Assembly: GCA_905250025.1 (NCBI GenBank)
Contig: CAJNOJ010000010.1
Span: forward strand, 62,001 to 126,000
Direction: 5' to 3'
From: Adineta ricciae
Lineage: Eukaryota; Rotifera; Eurotatoria; Adinetida; Adinetidae
Length of the DNA: 64,000 nucleotides
How positions within the stretch are numbered: position 1 is the stretch's first letter; every line of letters begins with the position of its first letter. The notes under the pieces were generated by a model. The model searched no databases. It was not told where the DNA came from and saw only the letters and a program-made list of their open reading frames with translations. This document shows positions 47,201 to 56,747 of the stretch, one piece after another. The position numbers were made by a program, and so were the translations under genes.

Positions 47201-48649
47201 GTTTAACGAGGAAGTTAACGTCTTCTAGCTTGCGTGATTCGGTAGAACTAAGAGACGAGCCTAAAATTTCATTCCAGCTGGAATCTGAATCAGAATTGCT
47301 GGTAGCTGGATGCATCTTACTGAGTGGAAGACATTTTACAAATGGTAACGAAACAAAATCCAATTCGAATCACTTTGCTCTGTTCGGTGAGATTCGCTTA
47401 TAAATATATATGCGTAAATGTTATGACGAATACAAAAACGAAAGAAAAAAAAACAACACAATCGAAATATTTTATGTTTCGTTCTGTTTTCGAAAAAAAA
47501 AATCGTCTCGACGACGAATGTGTCATCGTAGTTTGAGCTGAATTATTTTGAGAGCATCGATCTTTCGAAATTATAGACTTTTCGAATGTAAACATCGGGT
47601 TTTTTTTTCGCAAGAGACAGCAACTGAGAGACTTTTCTTAAAAATCATGCTTTTACGTTAACTTTGATCATTTCGGAGTTATTTCTCACAAGCAAAATCG
47701 CATTAATGGACTCTTATAGCAACGAACAAACGCAACTTGATTGCCGATAAAAAATGCAATACTTGTTTTTCTTTTCGTTCTATGTAGATTTTTCGTTTTT
47801 CACTTCAATGCTACCCCTTGCGTCAATAAAAAACCTTTCAAAAAAAAATACAGCTCAGCGTACATCCCCTTCACTGATAGACGATTTACGAAGAAAAAAA
47901 ATCAACCAACCCAAATTGTAGCCTTTTCTGGCATCCAATATCGTCTCTTGTTTTGATTGTTTTCGTCTTTCTGCATATTCTAAAATTAAATAATTACATT
48001 TTCTAATGCAATTAATGTATCAATTAACATACGTTGGCTTGAAGATGGATTCGGTTGAGTAAAGTAATCAGCCACGTCGAGATTCATTACCTGAAACACA
48101 GCAAATGTAACATGACTCATGGAAGTTATTTACTTTCATGACTCAGATTTTGGATTAAATATCAATAAAAGGAAATCTTACCGAGGACCACAGAGAATTC
48201 TTATCAGGTGAAAGAACTTCTATTTTCATCGCTTGTTTTTGCAATTTGATCGCTAAATCCAGTGAAGGGGGTAATGGTGGTGCAGGAGGAATGACTCCTA
48301 TTGTTTCTACTTGAACTTCCATTGGTAATTGTTTAGTTTCTGTTTTGATAATCGGAATTTCGATTTCCCGATTGTCGGTTCTCGTCAGTTCAACCGGTAT
48401 ATGTTTTGTCATACTTCTGGGCGTGAATGTTACATGATTAAGTAATACAACTAATTGATCAATATCTGTGATCCGATGGGATTGATTCCTTTGATCGGAA
48501 TTTTCCAATTGAAGTATGTTCTGAGTAACCGCACGATACAGATGATCCAAAACAGATTGATCGTTGAGAGAATGATCAATACAATCAGGCTGGCAGTCGA
48601 GGAAATGAAGTTCCAATTGAACATCTGATTCTTTTGTTTTCGAAGACAT
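44247..48649 (-). CDS. Short formin (mini-FH1 + FH2), 9 exons, 533 aa, host of a nested ETS gene
   Basis: Actin-nucleating formin family. Exons (minus): 48649-48182, 48090-48033, 46024-45792, 45363-45295, 45240-45085, 45028-44954, 44900-44771, 44719-44667, 44606-44247 (1602 nt, all phases consistent). Residues 1-110 are unrecognised; a minimal proline stretch IPPAPPLPPS lies at about 118-127; FH2 follows: NSLWSS, SGIMLAFTKRNPIEIAESI, LTPADRLVYEIL, KFKLIFADNCQLITEQLQLLY, HIKKLLEIILSVVNHLN, TPKTRVPIINIVSQIC, and a long C-terminal helix region. No GTPase-binding or DID region. The usual G-N-Y-L-N-x-G motif is degenerate (VNHLNST). The link between exons 2 and 3 across 2008 bp rests on phase match and the FH2 order; if wrong, these are two fragments. 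It looks fast-evolving. Confidence 0.75.
46183..47315 (-). CDS. ETS-domain transcription factor nested in formin intron 2, 358 aa
   Basis: Exons (minus): 47315-46379 and 46322-46183, with a 56-bp intron inside the DNA-binding domain (1077 nt). The first 250 residues are Ser/Asn/Tyr/Gln-rich and unordered, as in activation regions. The C-terminal ETS domain reads: RPHLHEFLRILLDNPKYSH, DRKKGIFKFLERHEAAKLW, MTYQNLARGIRFYYPNG, GGRYTFRFGSG. The recognition-helix arginines (R-G-I-R-F-Y-Y) are kept. KGIFKF and MTYQNL recall the ELF/ESE or SPI groups; I cannot choose. The open frame extends 16 codons further up but begins with TTG there. It lies entirely within the formin's second intron and in the same orientation. 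Confidence 0.9.
47316..48032. other. Remainder of formin intron 2; ETS upstream region
   Basis: No further coding sequence recognised. It should contain the promoter of the nested ETS gene. A long T/A-rich patch lies at about 47440-47500 and 47600-47615. Confidence 0.6.
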
Positions 48650-48799
48650 TTCGAATCTAGAAAATGCATCGAATTCTTTTTATTATCAAATTCAAAAGGT
48701 CTTCTAATTCGTCTGATAAGCAAATATCTTCGACATTTGTCGGCGGTTTGGTTTGCAAAAGTCATTTGCCATCTTATTCACATCCAATAACTAAACATA

Positions 48800-49876
48800 A
48801 TGGCACGATGGTTTTTCTGTTCCATCATCGTCTTAATTTTAATGATTTCTGCGATAAGTAACGCCAATGAACAATGTGACGAAAATATCTTCGTATTGAT
48901 TTCATCGAGAACTGTTTTTCTATACGATGGAAATCCACCGAGTGTCATCTATGAAACGAAACCAAACACAACTATCGAACAAGGCTTGTTTCATCGGCGA
49001 ACTAATACAATTTTGTTACTATTAAATGAATTCAATACAACATATTCGGTCACTTCGTTAAACACACTCGACACTCTACATACTTATTGGAACGAAAAAC
49101 TAAGTAACAAGGTTTATTCGTCAACAATTCATCTCAGTCTTGGCCAACGTTATCTGTATTTATTCGATCCACGAACATCACTTATACAGACATTTACTTT
49201 ACCATTATCAGCTTCAGTGTTTAAACAAAATGACCTACTTAATCTACCTAAAACTGAACGGGCGTTGAGTTTCCTCATTGATGAGAACTTTCGAAACGCA
49301 TGGATTCTCTACCAAACAAATCATTTTCATCAACTCCATGTTTGCCAATTAGAAACATCGTCATGTCAGTTATTAGTGAATATCTATAATCTAATTTCGC
49401 CCATCAAGATGTTCATCAGTTGGAAATCTGAGCAATTCTACATTCACTCGCAGAACTACTTAATGATCTTCGAATATAATCATAACCAAACGGATTATTC
49501 TATGCACTATTTAAATCTATCAAGAGCAAATCAATTTTTGACTCTATGCGAATCCACAAACCGAATCGAATATATCTCGACGAATCAACGTGATGTATGC
49601 TATGAAACATGTGAACAACTTCCGTGGATATCTGATGATACGAGTGATATCCACACAATTCAACGACTACCGACACTCTCCAACATATTTTACTGCTCAA
49701 AACAACGACGAATCAGCAAAATTGTTCTTCTTGTTTTAATTTTAATCGATCTACTCGTTCTAGCGGGTGTTGTTGTTTGGTCTGCATATAAACATATCTT
49801 CTCACCACCTATGACGAAACAATTGAGTTGTGGGACGATTTCAACGATCGAAAAAGATTTCATAACTTATTTTTAA
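48800..49876 (+). CDS. Orphan type I membrane protein, single exon, 358 aa
   Basis: Signal peptide (FFCSIIVLILMISAISNA) at residues 5-22, a roughly 285-residue extracellular or lumenal part with several N-glycosylation sequons (NTT, NQT, NLS) and scattered cysteines (CDEN, HVCQLETSSC, CYETCEQ), one transmembrane helix at about 308-331 (IVLLVLILIDLLVLAGVVVW), and a short cytoplasmic tail ending DFITYF. No domain recognised; the repeated short hydrophobic strands could be a divergent beta-propeller, which is a guess. It is divergent from the formin (150 bp between starts). Its last 34 bp reappear at 60693 after the N gap. Confidence 0.8.
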   Translation: MARWFFCSIIVLILMISAISNANEQCDENIFVLISSRTVFLYDGNPPSVIYETKPNTTIEQGLFHRRTNTILLLLNEFNTTYSVTSLNTLDTLHTYWNEKLSNKVYSSTIHLSLGQRYLYLFDPRTSLIQTFTLPLSASVFKQNDLLNLPKTERALSFLIDENFRNAWILYQTNHFHQLHVCQLETSSCQLLVNIYNLISPIKMFISWKSEQFYIHSQNYLMIFEYNHNQTDYSMHYLNLSRANQFLTLCESTNRIEYISTNQRDVCYETCEQLPWISDDTSDIHTIQRLPTLSNIFYCSKQRRISKIVLLVLILIDLLVLAGVVVWSAYKHIFSPPMTKQLSCGTISTIEKDFITYF

Positions 49877-50425
49877 CTCGCAATATGTCTTTGATACTTA
49901 CTTGCCTTCCACGATTGATTTCCTTGTCATTGGAAATGGATGAAACAACTGGTGTCGCTTTTTTTTCTTTATTACATCAAGGTTGCTTTCTCTGTCGGTT
50001 ACTTTCTCTTTCTTCCTTCATCTTTTTTAAAATACATATTCACACTCGCAAACAGATACAAAAAGGACAGAAAAAATACAACAATGTCAGACTACAACAT
50101 TGAGCAATATAAAAAAATCAGTAAAGGGATATTATTCTTCATTATGATTCATCATCACCTAGAATGAAAAGAAGAAAAGTTGTTAGTCCGGAGCGACTGG
50201 TAAATTTGTGTTAAATATCACACGAATCAGAAAAAATGAGCTGATCTTCCAAAATAGGAAAAAGCGCCACACAAAAAGAAACTACCATAATATTCTAGTA
50301 AAAGAACATCGTGCAGAAAACGACGAAGCGTGCTGAAATTCCGGTGATTAGAATTGACTATGTGCGAGAAAGAGCGTTGTGAGACATGTTAATGAAAATG
50401 AATAGTTTCACAAAGAGTCAGAGAT
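49877..50425. other. 3' flanks of membrane protein and nuclear receptor
   Basis: Convergent region. A block at about 50279-50345 is nearly identical in the second copy (61137-61205) while surrounding sequence has diverged. Read on the minus strand after an ATTTCAG acceptor at 50346, one frame gives RRFLHDVLLLEYYG, which resembles the AF-2 helix of a nuclear receptor, but its phase does not match the preceding exon. Confidence 0.5.
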
Positions 50426-52851
50426 CTAAAACTTACTTGGAGGCACTAGCGAACCAACTTTTTTCTCTTGTAATTCATTCAACAACGGCAGGTATGCAAA
50501 TATCTAATAACGATGAGAGAATTTCTCAATTGAAAATACCATTTTTTTTCTTTTTACCTGAAGAAGATTCTGGAATAGGGCTTTGGCTTGTGTTGGTGTG
50601 CGTGTTGTTAACATTTGAATGTATAATGCATATAGATAACAATACTGAATCGAACGAGTCGTTTCCTGATCCTGGAGTGATTCATCTAAAGAATACGAAT
50701 AGAGATGAAATCTTATCATTGTATCTCTAGATGTGCTTACCTTTGACACAAATCACAACAGGAAACACAAGCGCATGCTCTTCGTGAGTTAGATGTAATT
50801 GATTATAATTGTTTGCAAATTGAAACATAGTTTGAACCATTTCTTCGCCAATAATCTTGTTCATCCATTCACGTGTGTACTGAAGACCATTGGGCAACAT
50901 CATGTACGATTCGTTGTGGCATATTAACGGAGCATGTTTGATCTAAATTTAACCGACGAACGTGAAGAGGCGACGGAAGCAGAAATAATTAAACTCACAA
51001 GCCAGAAATCAAACAAACGATTGTTCATTATTTTATGGAAATCATCCGCATCAATTTCATTGACTGCAGGCATCTTAATAGAAATTTTATTGCCATAGTT
51101 TAACAAATCTTATTCTCTTTCATATAATTCAGCGTCGTCGGAACAGCTCAAAGAATAAACTTAGCAGTAATTAATTTTATATCTGACTAACGTCTCATAA
51201 TGAACTTTCTACTTTTGGAGTTGTTTCTCTTGAGCACTATTAGTGAAGGAAAAAAACGCAAAACAAAATCCTATTCATTTACTTCTCGTGCAAAAGTAAT
51301 GAGATTTTTCACATGAAATGGTATCGCATCTAAACAAAAAGAACATTCTACAAATAAGTTTCAAAATTCTGTTTTTGTGATCTTACCGGTCAATCCTGCC
51401 CAAATATCTTGTAATGATGATGATTTGCCTGGATAATCGTCGATCTAGATTTCGAATAGGAAAATGAAATCGTGGAGTTTTTATGCGACTTACTCGTAAG
51501 TGAATCATACTGTTCATTCGTTCAATCAATTGTCGCGTTCGTCCATTGTATGTGTTACTTAAATCAAACATCTTCCATCGGAGATGTCGTATGAATGATG
51601 ATTCTTCATAATCGAGTTCTGTACATGTTGTCGGGTGTGATATTTTGCTAGCAATAGTTTTCATTCGTTCGATAACATTGTTAGCAAAACGTTCTTCACA
51701 ATTCGTCATATAATTTGTCAATGCGGTTGGGTTCAATCGAACGATTCCACTATTATCTTCGGGATCTTCTTGTTTTGTTTCATCGATAGTGAAATTGTCT
51801 GGTAATTCATAACGATAACAAGACGATTGAGTGAGTGATGTGCCTGGCAGTGATGTGTGACAGTTGAGTTGATTATCAATGGGTGCCATGTCTAAGTCTG
51901 CAAAGAGTAAATGTTCATCGATCAATGGTATTGGTAGATCGGCGATTGAAGATGTTGATAAATGATTGAATGCATTCGAAGTCATCGATGGAATGTGGGA
52001 CGGAGATGATTGAGCTGGATCTTCGTTTTCAACGCTCGATGTCGTATGTTCCGCCAAGGCCTTTTCTTTCACAGACTTTGGTATGCGACCCATTCGAACA
52101 CCTTGATAAGAAAATTCAAAAGATATTTTATGGAAAACTACGAAATTCATCTGAAATACCTTCGACAGACATGCCTTCTTTCAAGCATTTTTGAAAACGA
52201 CACGATTTACATCGGTTCCGATTGTCAGTGTTGATTATACATTTATCGCCGAAATAGCATCGATATTTTTCTTTTCGTAAAATACTTCGTTTGAAAAATC
52301 CCTAAAAAAGAGAAAAATTACACATTTGTCGAATCTATGTCAACGTATGCTGAATGTAGGACAAAATATCATCACAATTTGGCCGCTAGGAACACGTTAT
52401 ACATTACTGCCACTCAACTCAAGAAACTAGAATATACCTTCAATGATCAATTACAAGTTTACCTTGCATCCTTCACATGTCGGTACGCCGTAGTGAGCAC
52501 CAGTTGCTTTATCGGTACAAACTCGACTAAAACAATAAATTATCCAAGCACACGATGTTAAAATTAAGTTTACCAAAGACCGAAGGGAAACGGCCGTTTA
52601 TCGATAGATGTATGTGTTGAAGATTTTCGAGTATTTTGCTTCTGTCTATCTTCTTCCGTTATTCTGTCAACTGATAATCTGGTTAAAGATTTGACGCGAC
52701 GAATTTTTCGCTTTTTAACAGCAGTTATCGATGATTCAGGAGCTGCTGTTGGTACACTATTATTTTCTTCATTTATCACTAAAAGAAAATTCACAGTGAA
52801 TGCAAAAGAAAAAAACCAACTTCGTTTACCTTCAGTCATTAGTGTATGCAT
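50426..52851 (-). CDS. Nuclear receptor (NR1-like), copy 1, 11 exons, about 555 aa
   Basis: Ligand-type transcription factor. Exons (minus): 52851-52830, 52778-52574, 52526-52463, 52301-52160, 52101-51494, 51444-51387, 51329-51283, 51073-50999, 50942-50741, 50724-50558, 50503-50426 (1668 nt). DNA-binding domain: first finger CRVCTDKATGAHYGVPTCEG with P-box CEGCK, GFFKRSI, second finger CYFGDKC to CKSCRFQKC, then GMSVEGVRMGRIPKS. Ligand-binding region: VKNLITFARE, RLFDFWL, EEHALVFPVVICVK, then RSIQYCYLYALYIQML and YLPLLNELQEKK. The P-box and the MGRIPK extension suggest NR1, subgroup unassigned. Oddity: exons 9 and 10 are only joined in frame by removing 16 nt (50725-50740). The C-terminus (helix 12) is unresolved; a GTAAGT donor lies just before the stop used here. 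Confidence 0.85.
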
Positions 52852-54580
52852 TTAATTTCCTATGGCAAACGCATTGTTCACTGAAAAAAACAATCTATAA
52901 TCAACAGGAACGGAATTTATGATCGAATCATGTGACATGTTCAATGAAAAAACGACTAGTTTTCGCGTTCGTAATAAGTGTTTTCATCAAACCAAAACAT
53001 CGTGGTAGCGTGTTTTGACTGGTATACTTTACTCTTTTATCTTTATCATTTTCTTACCGATAAAACGAGTGACACTGCAATAAGTCTTACTCGCATATTG
53101 TTTAGAAATAGTTTTTTTCCTTCGGCTTTTTTATGAAATAAATAATATTTCAGTGTCGTGGATAAAAGAATATTTAAAGAAAAAACAACGGGATGACTGT
53201 TATGCTAGGAAAGTAGTTCTTTTGGGCGCGCGTTGTTGTCAGTAGTAGAAAGACAGAAAAAGAAAGCGACGTCCATGAGAAGAAATGATTGGTGCTGCAA
53301 ACTACATACAGAACGAGAAAAACGAGTGCATGCATGTATGTATGTACGCAAGAAACCTATGTTACTTGCCGAGTAAGACTACGCCTAGCAAGAAAGAAAA
53401 GAAAAGAAAAGAAAGAGAAGAATATTTGAAAATCTTAGATGACGTTTTGAAACAACGTTTGTTACAAATCAGGTAAAAGGCTCGTTCATGCGATTCATTA
53501 TTAAGAGAAAGACCTTGCACGAGTGCACACCGAACTGTCTTATTTTTTCTTTAGTAAACACATTGTTAGCCAAAATCTGTGCAAGAAATTGAGTACCGTT
53601 TCCTTAGACTCAGCAACGACTGAGAAGTTTTACTTAATATATTGAAATATGGCCAATGAATGAAGCGTATCGTTTTATAATTACTAGAGAATAGAAGACT
53701 CCGAGCAGTTTGCTCTAAATGCAATTTACATATGAAGAACTTTTTTCTATTTAGAAAATCATGAATTTTCCAAGATTTTGTCTTCTAAATTAATAACGTA
53801 CCTCACTTGCTTATACTTAATCAATTCATCACAGCTGTGAATATTTTGCCTCAGCTTTCTATTACTAGTCAATGACGTTATTCATACAGTATTAAATCAA
53901 ACATGAAACCCATACCAATGTCATTTTTACGTTCCATTGTAACCGTTCGAAAATATTTCTTAGGAACAATCTGATTACATCGAGTCAAATATGTACATAT
54001 CTCCTAGGTACACTATTTGAAAAGCAAAACAACGAAATTTCCACGAAACATTCAAATACTGAGATTATTCTTATTACAATAAGAGAACAAACCAATAGCT
54101 TTTCCAAACATTTCCGAAGGAAACACGAGCAATTGTCTGAAAATGAAGATGAACATTCCTTTTGTACATTATCCCATTAACAATTTTCCGCACGAGTATC
54201 ATATTTGAAATTATATATATATATAGTGTATAACTTTTTCAAAAGAACAAAAGAAAAAAAAACAACAAAACCAAGATACACAATAATACAGTACGAAATC
54301 AAACAGATGAAGGGCGGCGAAAGAGGAGGAAAGAAGAAAACAAAAGCAGAAAATAATCAAAACAAGAGAATCCGATCATCACTAAGCAGCTCAATAACGA
54401 TAGACCAGCAAATGTTTAGAATTGAATTTATCTGACACGAAAAACGAAAACAAGGAACTGATGAGGATAATTCTCTTCTTCGAACAAATATTGTCGCATA
54501 CAAGTGCACATTGCTGCGAAGTGATCACGAGAGAAGAGAAAACATGTAAAAGCCGCGAAAAAAGGATAAGTTTACATATG
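52852..54580. other. Intergenic, upstream of nuclear receptor copy 1
   Basis: 1.7 kb of AT-rich DNA. A TTTTTTTCAG acceptor-like site on the minus strand lies about 30 bp upstream of the receptor start codon. The open frames at 53285-53476 and 54205-54435 are low complexity. No recognised gene; the end near 54580 is the 3' side of WAC. Confidence 0.5.
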
Positions 54581-56351
54581 CTAACTTTCTTGTCGTTCTT
54601 GTGCTTGTTTTTGACAACAGAGAAGCCTGAAATGGCAGAGAAAAAAACACATTCGATGAGGCGATTTTTCAAGAATTGCATTTACTTTTGAGTTAAGATA
54701 TTTCGTTTTATCTCAAGTACACGATAGTTTGATTTACATGCTTTTAATTCCGTAAATGATGTTGATGTTTTAGCACTATATGCATAGTAATCATCAAATA
54801 GTTTCAAACACTAAATGAAAACATCAATCGGAGTCGTGGTTTAGAAGATGTGAACTGATTTCTACCTGTTTCTCTAGTTGAGTTGCTGGCCAATCTGTTA
54901 AATGTTGAATTAGTTCAGCACGATAGTATTTCTGGATTTCTTGTTCACGTTCTGCTTTCGAAACTAGCGATGTATTAGATTCAGTTTCATTTCTAAATCA
55001 AAATTTTCGTCAAATTGTTCGCTCGAACATCATCATTCCTCTACAACTTACTTTTGTGTCGAATCCGTATTTGACTGAGTAGATGAAGTAGGTCGAGCAA
55101 CTGCATGTTTTGTGTCATTTCCTTCAGAAATCAAATTATTCATGATTCGTGTCTATAAAGCAATCATCTTACCATTTATAGAGATCGGCTTGGTCAATGA
55201 AACATCTGATACTGGCATTGTCACCGAAATAGCTGAAAAGGAATATGTGAAAAGATTTTATTCGCTTTGTTCGAAGTTACCAGGTTCTGAAAAGGATGAA
55301 TGTAGAACATTGCCATTAGTTTCCTTCGTATTAGATCGAATCGGAGAGGATTGTTTACTGCTTGTTGATGAGAAGGACATTCGTGAACTGTCGTCATCTA
55401 AAGATCAAGTGTAAGATGATTTGGAGATGTCTGTCTGTGTAATTACCAGGACTTGGAAGACGATTACGTGAAGGGAGAAATGATTGCTCATTGGTGTCAT
55501 GAACTAGATGATTTCCATTTTGATGATGATGATGATGGTGATTTGTGGAATTTTCTGGAGTTAGTTTTGGTTTGGAGGTATGGGAAAGTGTTCGTTGAGG
55601 AGTGGAATCTTCCACCTTATGTCGAGTACGAATTGTGGCTGAAACATGTGCTGTTGGTTCTAAACATTCGTTTGGAAAAAAGAGACGATTGATATGATTG
55701 ATTAATAAAGAAAAGTCACCTTTCTTGTTTCGACTAGTGGAAGATGTACTTGTTCGGTTAGATTCATCCGATGGCCAACATTTAGGACTTTCCCATTGGG
55801 ATATTTCAGTTTTACAATTATAAAAATATGTTTTGCCTAGAAAATAATCATCGAATTCATGTTTTCTTCTTCCGAAACGACAAACCTGTTGAACTTTTGA
55901 ATTCAGACCAATCACCGAACACACGAAGCGGTTTTTTCGTCTAAAGAAAAGTCATGTCTCGACAAATACCATTCACTCGAAATTTACATACATCTCGAAC
56001 AGCTTTCTTATCATCGTTTTGTCGATGCTGTTGAGATGACGACGAATTAGATACAACTCGATTATTTGACGAAGCTAAAATTCAACAATCAACACTAATT
56101 CCGTCGATATCAAACGCTCAAAACATTTCTCTTACATTGCGTTCGCATATATTTTCGACTATTCGATGTTTCTTCATCGAATCCATGTGATTGCAAATGC
56201 CACTCTCGTTTATTCGACTAAGAAAGAAACACAACTTCATTGTACAGACTCTTTCGTTGTTTTCATTTAGCGAACTTACGGAATAACCGCTACCGTCTTT
56301 TCGAGTATCATAAATTTGCGTATCTGCTGTCCTATGTTTACTATCATGCAT
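54581..56351 (-). CDS. WAC: WAC (WW-domain adaptor with coiled coil), 12 exons, 388 aa
   Basis: Nuclear adaptor that in animals couples RNF20/40 H2B ubiquitination to RNA polymerase II. Exons (minus): 56351-56280, 56217-56136, 56074-55992, 55940-55886, 55836-55720, 55659-55447, 55397-55281, 55232-55173, 55121-55052, 54992-54866, 54810-54686, 54626-54581 (1167 nt). WW domain: VFGDWSEFKSSTGKTYFYNC then KTEISQWESPKCW; the second domain Trp of a WW is replaced by the usual P-x-x-W pattern. The C-terminal coiled coil carries LTDWPATQLEKQ and ELKACKSNYRVLEIKRN, matching WAC. Ser/Thr/His-rich linkers between. The 60-nt intron 55660-55719 has no stop and is a multiple of three, so retention would add 20 residues. 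Small exons near the C-terminus are the least certain. Confidence 0.88.
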
Positions 56352-56747
56352 CGCCGATGCTCAACAGTAAACACATTTGGATCGTCAACAACGAAACCAA
56401 ATACTATTTATTCTTCAACAATGATATTTGTGAACAATATCGACGCTATGCTCATGTGAAAAAATTTCTCCGTAACGTTCTCATTTGTCTCAGCTACAAT
56501 CGAAATAAACAAAACGTAAATGTGTTTTGACAAAAAAAAGGAAGGAAATTTATATAATTCTTCGTGTGTATACAGTCGTCTTTCATCATTGCTTCGCTTT
56601 TTCATGAGTGCATCCAAAGAAAATTTTCAGCACACTTATGCACTTTGACATCACAATGCAGGTACGTTTCTATAGAAACGATTTCTCAAATGAGACCAGA
56701 TCGTATACATTGAATTCATTCAGTGCCGAAATTAACGACATATAACT

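Larger units (their letters stand above)
49843..53150. repeat. Direct repeat, left copy (nuclear receptor region)
   Basis: The sequence from AACGATCG at 49843 to about 53150 recurs at 60693-64000 in the same orientation with scattered substitutions and small indels. The right copy starts exactly at the end of the N gap and runs to the window edge, so its full length is not visible. Confidence 0.93.

Noticed and set aside
50386-50730. Plus-strand open frame of 114 codons (and its partner near 61240)
   Set aside because: Antisense to receptor exons 10 and 11, which have ligand-binding-domain similarity; the frame is broken in the second copy.
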